64,000 bases of DNA, taken from the NCBI GenBank assembly GCA_013368315.1, contig JAACJM010000001.1, positions 806,001-870,000 on the forward strand, written 5' to 3'. The first letter of the stretch is position 1; the number at the start of each line of letters is the position of its first letter. The position numbers and the translations under genes were made by a program. Of the stretch, positions 57,261 through 64,000 are shown one piece after another. The notes below the pieces were generated by a model, which was given only the letters and a program-made list of their open reading frames with translations, was not told the origin of the DNA and ran no database searches. Source of the DNA: Tetrapyrgos nigripes. Lineage: Eukaryota; Basidiomycota; Agaricomycetes; Agaricales; Campanellaceae.

Positions 57261-58897
57261 CTAGATTTCCGTCGGATTCGCACTGATATGCGAGGCGACA
57301 GAATGCGCAAGGAAACCTTTCTCCCGAGCAAACTCCGCCGTACGAGCCTGAGACGCAGGATCGGAAGGATGAACGTAGAATTTATCCATGATTGGAATCT
57401 GGAGCAGGTTCATCTTCGGTGTTATGACCACCATGTTGTTGGTCTTGATCTCCATCCAGTCTGCTCGTTCAAAGGTGAGGGGCTCGCTTGCGATCATGAT
57501 TATCGACTCTCTCTTGTCAGCCTTTGAGAGGATTATCAGGATTTGAGTTTCCGAGAAGGCTTGCATGCTTACCTTTGCCATTTTATAATGACCGCCTTCT
57601 CTAAATTCACTAAAACTCGTGCCGGAGGAGAACCACTGGTAGACCATGAGTGATTACTCTACGGTAATTCGAAGAAGACGTACTAATGAGGCTGCTTCAT
57701 CAGTCCTCGATGAGACATAGCGAGTAGCAATGACCGTCTCCCCGTCTGTGATGCAAAAGTTCAACAGACTGGGCTGCAGATAATTCAAGCACTTGAGCCC
57801 TTGATTAACCCTTTCTTATGGAAGCTTCTGCGCACCTCTGTAATATTCGCCTCTTCTGCAAGCTCGTTCAACCTAGCAATCGTCTTGAACATGGCTTGCT
57901 TGAGGATCTCGGTGGTAAAAGATTTTGCGTCAGGATTGGGGAGCTTCATTGAGACGGAGAAACGTCAGGAACACCCAGCTTGTCTTCGAAAAAATACGCA
58001 CCATAGAGAGGAAAAGGGCAAAAGCCCATTCTGAATCTGGTCTCTTCGTCAGTAAGATAGCTTCAGCTGTGGCACCAATAGACTCACCGGTGTTTCCCTG
58101 AACCATATTAAAAGCTACATCCGGCAGACTTTGTTGCAATCTTCTCTTTATGAGTGGGAACTCGCCGATTGACCCGTTGTGCATGAACTGGCCTATACGT
58201 CAGTCAAATTATCTGCAATATTGCCAAAGACACCTGCCATTAGTTTTCCGTAAGAGAATGGATGGCCTTGATGGGATTAGACAAGAACAGTAATTTCCGA
58301 CAGGGTGCTTACAGTTATCCAGAGACAGCGAACCTGCGTCAGTCTAGTCAGAACAACTGTCGTCAAATGAAGCATCTGCCTACAGACCTGCTGTCGTTGC
58401 TCTGACGTGCCCAAATACAAGGGGAGACTTGATCTTTTCTGCTAGACGAGATAGGTTGACATTATTCCTAAATCACTTGAGTAACAGCAGGACATATGGT
58501 TGACTGAAGTTGCGCTCACCATGCCTAAACCAATGTAAGCAAAACCTAGCTGATTGGAGCATAGACAACATACTGGAGTAACCGAGGTGAAGATGCAAGG
58601 CTGACTTCCAAGCTCCTCGTCGTAAACTGAATCATACCATCCTGCAAAAATAACTGGGCTTAAATACAAGCCTTGGCTTGCCGACTTGCACATACCGACG
58701 CCAAATCCATCTCCGTTCATAGGTCGACGACGATCCAGACGCAATCTTGAATCAAAAGCCTGATTGATGATGGAGTGACATGGTCTAGTCAAGAGCTGGT
58801 AGGATCGTTAAGCATTGCTTGAAGAGGTAATTTCAAGCTTTCATACATGGGAGAGCTGAACTGGAGAGGTTCCTTTGTAGATCACGAAACGACACAT
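57261..58897 (-). CDS. DUG3: DUG3-like glutamine amidotransferase (class II)
   Basis: N-terminal-nucleophile amidotransferase, partner of DUG2 in alternative glutathione degradation. The start MCRFVIYKGTSPVQLSHL at 58897 gives the catalytic Cys2. It splices to LLTRPCHSIINQAFDSRLRL, RPMNGDGFGVGWYD, FGHVRATTAGSLSLDNCHPF, YGKLMFMHNGSIGEFPLIKR, GNTDSEWAFALFLSML, LLNFCITDGETVIATRYVS, LWFSSGTSFSEFREGGHYKM, MIASEPLTFERADWMEIKTN and NMVVITPKMNLLQIPIMDKF, ending SANPTEI. Substrate-site Arg, Asn-Gly-Asp and His-Asn-Gly motifs are intact. It has about eight introns, including one that separates the first 16 residues from the rest. It lies beside AGM1 on the same strand, 244 bp from its stop. Confidence 0.92.
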
Positions 58898-59140
58898 CTA
58901 CACAAGCAGAAGCGATTGGAAAGACCTAAAGTGCGGAGGTGGAGGGTATTTACATGGCGTCGCGCAATCGTGACGCACTACAGCGATACTTTTACGTCTT
59001 ACGCATGCATAGTGCCAGCTCTTGGTCAGCTCAGAAATTCTTGGGACCTTGAGGTCCTCTCAACCAAGTAATGTGCAAGACTACTAATTACATCCATGAT
59101 TTACAAGCTACTGAGACTTCCTTTTCCAATGATAATTACT

Positions 59141-61052
59141 CTACAAAAATTCCTTGGGACGACTGACAGGATCACCACCCGCTTCGTCGTACACCAATCC
59201 TGCGACACGGAACGCGAGTTCTAGGAAAAGTGTTCAGTGAAAGCAAAATGAAAGATCGACAAAACCCCATACCATCAGCCTGGGCTTTCAGGTTGGCCTC
59301 GGCGTAGACTCGGACGACATCCTCTGTTCCGCTAGGTCTGACGAACGACCTTCCTCCTTGGTGCTTGTTGACTAAATCATCGATCTTGCTCTGCAGACCT
59401 GGAGGTGAAACCAGACGACGTTCTGCATCTTCCGTCTTGAAGGCGTTTCGGTCTGCAACAACGACTTTAACCAAACGGTTGGGAAGATCAACGTAGAGAG
59501 AATCCCATTCCACGCCGCTGTATGATTTATGAGACAGGACAACCTCGACAAGTAGCATGTCAGAGAGCGCATCTCCAACAGTCTGGTTGATGACATTGGT
59601 AAGGCTGATGAGATTCTCTAGACCACGAGATTGTGCAGGTGTCGAGGGCTGATGTTCGTGAAGTGTGGCCAGCGTATCATCCGAGAAAAGCACGGTGCCA
59701 TGGCCATTGGCTTCAAAGTAAACACCAACATCATAACGCTCGGCAGCATGGTGCAGATGCTTCACTCCGGTAGGTACGCATTTCACGGGCAACCTCTTAT
59801 CAACAAGTTTCAGCTAGCTGCTCGGACAAAACACGACGTATCTCACCTCTTGCAAGTATTTTGTAGACGCGCCGTTCGCGTAAGCAGTCTGCACTACCCC
59901 AACTTTGACCTTGTCCTCCAAATCGGCAATTTTCACCTGCTCGACAATGAAAGCTGCGACAAGAGCGGCAATTTTGTCACCGTCAAGCATGTGGAAAACA
60001 CCCCGTTCGTCAAGATAGAAATAAATTAACCGGTCAGCATCACCGTCAAGACTACATGCACGCTGGCCGGGTTTCATCACGTTGGAGAGAGAAGGGGGAA
60101 GTTTCTGAGAAGTCTTGACAAAGTCTGCACCACATGCGTTGTTCAGCGCTCCCTCCGTGGTTATCGCAGTATTTTCCAGAGTGAACGGCAGCGAATCTCC
60201 TAAATAGTTGGCTAGCTTCTTGGCGGCAATAGCGCCCACACCATTTGCACAATCAATTAGCAGGGGAGAAGCAGGGGGCCTGCCTGTCTGCCGATACAGT
60301 GAACGGTTGGCCAACGGTAGAAATGAGATTCTACTTACCACGAGTTTCTTGTACGCGTCGCTGAGCTTTCTAAAGTAACCATCCTCGGAATCTTCTCCAT
60401 AGCTATACTGAGTGCCTTTGGTGTTGATTGCACGAACGAAGTAGTGCAAAATGGGAGTAGTGGTGACACCTGCATCACGGGCTTCGGCACCAATAGCTTT
60501 GAAGCCGTCTTCAAGTGCAGCAACAAGAGCTGGACCAGACGGACGAGTATCCCTAGCGTAGACGACGCGCGCAGGTTTTGACAAATCGATCTTGGCTGTC
60601 TGTATTAACGAATTCAAGGCTTCGATAAGAGCGTCGGTTGTGGGCGCGTTTGAGAGAGTGGTAGCGTGGACTTCCCAAGATGCTTCCAACATTTCTCCGC
60701 GTGGATCCACAAGTTTGACGCCATTGTCCTAGAAGGAACATCAGGGCGAGAGAATAAGGCAATGAGAAGAAAGATCATACTGGTTCTGGATTGTGAGAGG
60801 CGGTGACCATGACCCCAATCGTTCTTCCATCTAGACGCTTGCTACGCAATGCGGCAAGAATACCGACGCGAAAGAGGACCGAGTCCAAGACGCCTCCGCT
60901 GAAGCGGAAGCAATTACTTTGCGAAGACAGTCGAGACGATAAGGAGAAACATACAGAGTCCTGAAACCGGCTGTGCCATACTGGAAATGAATATCTGCAG
61001 GCTTTGGGTGTTTCTCTGAGCCGACTTTTATGGCATCGATGGAAAGAGACAT
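59141..61052 (-). CDS. PCM1: Phosphoacetylglucosamine mutase
   Basis: Converts GlcNAc-6-P to GlcNAc-1-P on the UDP-GlcNAc pathway for chitin and glycoproteins. Start [20 protein letters not shown], then [11 protein letters not shown], the phosphoserine loop [48 protein letters not shown] (metal site), [49 protein letters not shown] (sugar site), [35 protein letters not shown] and [17 protein letters not shown] (phosphate site). It ends [10 protein letters not shown]. All four functional loops are intact. Several introns. Diverges from SEC17 with 101 bp between starts. Confidence 0.95.
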
Positions 61053-61153
61053 GATGAAGGTAGCCAAAAGGCAGCGGTAGTAAATTTAGTCACACATTGA
61101 ATATTGAGCGTGGACCGAAAGCTGTGTGTGTCGTCATCGTTTCATTCTTCCAA

Positions 61154-62177
61154 ATGCCCTCCAAATCCACTGCTCAGGCTACCCTCGAGAAGGCCGACAA
61201 GAAGGCCAACTCTTCCTCTGGATGGTTCTCTTCCTCATCCACAAAGTACGAGGAGGCCGGCGACCTCTACCAGCAGGCTGCCAATGCCTTCAAAATCGAC
61301 AAGCTCTTCAAAGAGGCCGGTGATGCATTTGCTCGTGAAGCCGAGTGCAGGGAGAAATGCAAGGAGAACAACGAAGCCGCAAATGCCTGGTGGAATGCAG
61401 CCAAAGCCTATAAACGAGGCTTCCCAGACCGTATGTCGTCGTCAAGTTCATGCTCAATGCTGCACCTAACCATTCCGCAGTGGCTATCCAAGCATTGTCC
61501 CAGACCATCCTCCATCTCACACAGTCTGGTAGATTCCGTCAGGCTGCGGACAGAGAGAAGGAAATCGGTCAAATCCATCTCCAGGAAACCAATGATATCC
61601 GGAAAGCTTGTGAAAGCTATGAACGTGCTGGGGATTGGTATGCACAGGAAGATGCCACTGCGTATGTCCCTTTCCGCTTCCCATGAACACTCCTCATTAT
61701 TTTATCACAGTACTGCTAATCAGTGCTATAAAGATGCAGCAGACCTCCATGCAGACCTCGAGGAATACAGCCAAGCTATCGCCCGTTATGAACAGGTAGC
61801 CGATCACTCTCTGGGGTCAGCATTGACCAAGTATAGTGTGAAGGAGTATTGGCTCAGAGCCGGTCTTTGCGCTCTTGCCATGGGTGTAAGATTAGGGTCA
61901 TTAACGTCAATGCACACAAACTCACCGCTCTCCTCTGCAGGATTCCATCACTGCCAAGCGCAACATGCAACGTTACTCCACTCAGGATACTACATTCCCT
62001 TCCACTCGCGAAGCCAAATTCGTCAACGCTCTCATAGAAGCCGTAGAGGCTCAAGATGTCGAGGCTTTCACCGGTGCTGTGTATGAGTTTGACCAAATAA
62101 CCAAGCTCGACAACTGGAAAACGAGTATTTTACTGAAGATCAAGAAGACCATAGATGTCGAGCCGGGTTTGCGCTAA
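61154..62177 (+). CDS. SEC17: Alpha-SNAP, SNARE-disassembly adaptor
   Basis: Couples NSF/Sec18 to SNARE complexes. Start MPSKSTAQATLEKADKKANS, then the TPR-like helical repeats: YEEAGDLYQQAANAFKIDKL, AGDAFAREAECREKCKENNE, AANAWWNAAKAYKRGFPD, AIQALSQTILHLTQSGRFRQ, AADREKEIGQIHLQ, CESYERAGDWYAQEDATATA, CYKDAADLHADLEEYSQAIA, RYEQVADHSLGSALTKYSVK and EYWLRAGLCALAMGDSITAK. The C-terminus ILLKIKKTIDVEPGLR includes the conserved basic end needed for NSF stimulation (the yeast penultimate Leu is here followed by Arg). Four or more short introns. Length about 290 residues, as usual. Confidence 0.95.
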
Positions 62178-62270
62178 ACAGACACTAGTTATGGGCTCGC
62201 AGATTTCATCCATAGTTGTCTGATTCCAAGGACCCTAGTCATGTACAGTAATTACACCAATGTTAACGAA

Positions 62271-64000
62271 CTAATGATTGTCCAAAAGTACATATTGCCC
62301 GTTTTGCAAACGAACATCTACCGCTACCCCTGGTGAAGGGTCCCCTGCTCTCCATAATGGTGTTACACCAAACCATGCTCCCACTTTCGCTAGGAAATTG
62401 GGTTTATTGGGATTGTGCTGTGTGCGAGATTGCATAGGATCGTTCAGTAATCCTTCCCACCTATATTCCGGGCGTGCTCGTATCGATGAGTCATCATGGT
62501 CTGTTCCGCCTCCTGTTCCAAGAGTGGACGGTTGGCCTTGAATTTCCTGATCTATACCATTCATATCGAACTCTGACTTGTCGTCGCCCAGATGAAAGAG
62601 AATGCCCTGCGAAGAAAAGAAAAGAGATCAGCACAATGCTTGAGAATTTCAAGGATTTCCTTCACCCTGCTAGAGCCCCGAAATACCGTGTCATTCAACC
62701 GTAAGTATAACTTGTTCAATAGTCCGGTATGGAAGAAATCTCCCCATCTCGGAACCGTAGATAGCAGGCCACGTTGTATCAGAAACGCTTCCAACGCAGC
62801 ACGGGGAAGAGGCGTGTATGCAATCGAAGTCGGATAATATGGATTGAAATCAGGCTCATGAACTTGTAAGCCAGATATTGTGTCATGATTTCTTCGCCAG
62901 AGGTCATCCTGCAGATTACAGATCTCAACGTCGACTATCAGAAGCTCAGTTGAAAGGTACTCACCCAAAAAATGTACCACCAGCTTTTTGTCTCTGTTTC
63001 CGATACCACACTGTATCGTTCATAAGCAGTTTCAAATACAGCCTCGCTTCCAGCCATCAGTGTCCGTACTCGCAAATCCTTCTCGTGTTTGATAGAGCTG
63101 GCAGCAAAGGATGCCGGATCCCGAGGTTGGTCGTACACATGAGACAGAAAGCGGTAGCTCAACACCTCGGCTTTGCGATGACATTCCTCTGCATGATGAC
63201 GCCTGTAATCTGCAAGCGAAGCTTCAACCTTCCCTAATCTCGCAGAAATTAGATCCCTGTTCATATCGAAAAAGCGCGCCAGTGGTGCAGTCAGATCGAA
63301 ATCGTCGTTCAGCCCTATGATACCTCCGTCCACTACCACGCCTTTAGCATATGACAACTCGACCAAAAAGCCGCTACCCAGCTGAAGGTCTTGCCACATC
63401 AAATGACCACGATGTTTGATGCTGATCACACCCTTGACATATTCTTGTGCAGTATGGGCGCTGTAGCGTCCTCTCCTCCAGCAACAAAGCGTATGTGAAC
63501 CGATATTCTGGTAGAGTTGAGAAGAAGGTCTTTCCCAACAAACAAGACACTCACCTTGATGTCTTGATAAGGCCAGCGGACGGTCTGACCGTCAAGTGCT
63601 CTAATAGCCATTCTGATCTGCCTTTTTCGCTGGACTTTGGGGGATGAGTTCTGGGCGACGTAGAGAGTCAAACTATTGAGGTCCTGGAGGACTGCAAGGC
63701 GTCGATCATCGAAACGGATGACCTGTCCACAACTCAGATCAATGACATCTAGACATATCGAATAAGACCCACAAGTGAAGGAGGGAACGGTACGAGCCAG
63801 GCATTGCCAAAGAAACCATGGCAGTTGGGCGGATGGTTTCCTGCGGGGTCTTTCCAATAGGAATCAGGCCCGACATAGTGTAGTTGGATCTCAGTTTCCA
63901 GCCGCTTCCACTGGGCACAATCAGGTCCTGATAATAAGGCTGCTGCCTTCTGGTACTGAAGGGTACCAATCTCGCGCAAGATCTGTATCGACGCATTAGG
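62271..64000 (-). CDS. Conserved fungal protein of unknown function (5' end outside window)
   Basis: I do not recognise a family. The readable part, from the window edge downwards, has REIGTLQYQKAAALLSGPDC, WKRLETEIQLHYVGPDSYWK, NHPPNCHGFFGNAWLVPF, DVIDLSCGQVIRFDDRRLAV, LQDLNSLTLYVAQNSSPK, QTVRWPYQDIK, GSGFLVELSYAKGVVVDGGI, GLNDDFDLTAPLARFFDMNR, ISARLGKVEASLADYRRHHA, YRFLSHVYDQPRDPASFA and WWYIFWDDLWRRNHDTIS. Then come FNPYYPTSIAYTPLPRAALE, WGDFFHTGLLNKLYLRLND and a C-terminal WEGLLNDPMQSRTQHNPNKP with FLAKVGAWFGVTPLWRAGDP. The many aromatic residues and short introns are typical of a globular, soluble protein. The stop TAG is at 62271-62273. It converges on SEC17 (94 bp apart). Confidence 0.65.

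Overview
The window is nuclear DNA of a filamentous fungus, most likely a basidiomycete (Agaricomycotina). Genes are dense and alternate between strands. Nearly every gene is cut by several introns of about 50 bp with GTnnGT donors, and some exons are only 12-30 nt. Gene ends are often 15-50 bp apart and several start pairs share very short divergent promoters. No bacterial operon, tRNA, rRNA, CRISPR array or intact transposon was seen. All exon structures were read by eye from splice consensus and protein-family similarity.

Layout. 1-10.9 kb: MPC1 (partial), DNA ligase I, ribosomal protein S11, a PPZ-type phosphatase, an SLC35F-like transporter, mitochondrial ribosomal protein bL36m, dihydrofolate reductase and SGT1. 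11-16.2 kb: a GST-like protein, a family-31 glycosyltransferase and a conserved membrane protein. 16.2-22.4 kb: two paralogous Ser/Thr-rich single-pass membrane proteins facing each other around an isochorismatase-family hydrolase. 23-29 kb: Rab4, a D-serine dehydratase-like enzyme, a RidA-type enamine/imine deaminase and an allantoate-permease-like transporter. 29.5-42.5 kb: an RBM39-type splicing factor, a ketol-acid-reductoisomerase-like protein with altered active-site positions, a short-chain dehydrogenase, a cupin, PEX16, an unknown coiled-coil tail-anchored protein and a CorA-type Mg transporter. 42.5-43.8 kb: a gene-free stretch with decayed repeats. 43.8-64 kb: RRP36, a SIZ/PIAS SUMO ligase, the ADP/ATP carrier, an IRC3-like mitochondrial helicase, a fused pseudouridine-phosphate glycosidase/kinase, the MoaE-type molybdopterin synthase subunit, ICE2, DUG3, phosphoacetylglucosamine mutase, SEC17/alpha-SNAP and a partial unknown protein.

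Most of the window is housekeeping. Three neighbourhoods deserve attention. The D-serine dehydratase-like/RidA/permease block (24.4-29.1 kb) looks like a small amino-nitrogen catabolic unit, because RidA removes the reactive enamine that such a dehydratase releases; its divergent promoter carries GATA-type motifs. The KARI-like/SDR/cupin block (32-36.6 kb) may be a metabolic mini-cluster built around an enzyme that has probably lost classical KARI chemistry. The two paralogous surface-protein genes enclosing an isochorismatase are an inverted gene pair with a conserved intron. LIG1 and DFR1, both S-phase genes, share an MBF/E2F-like promoter motif.
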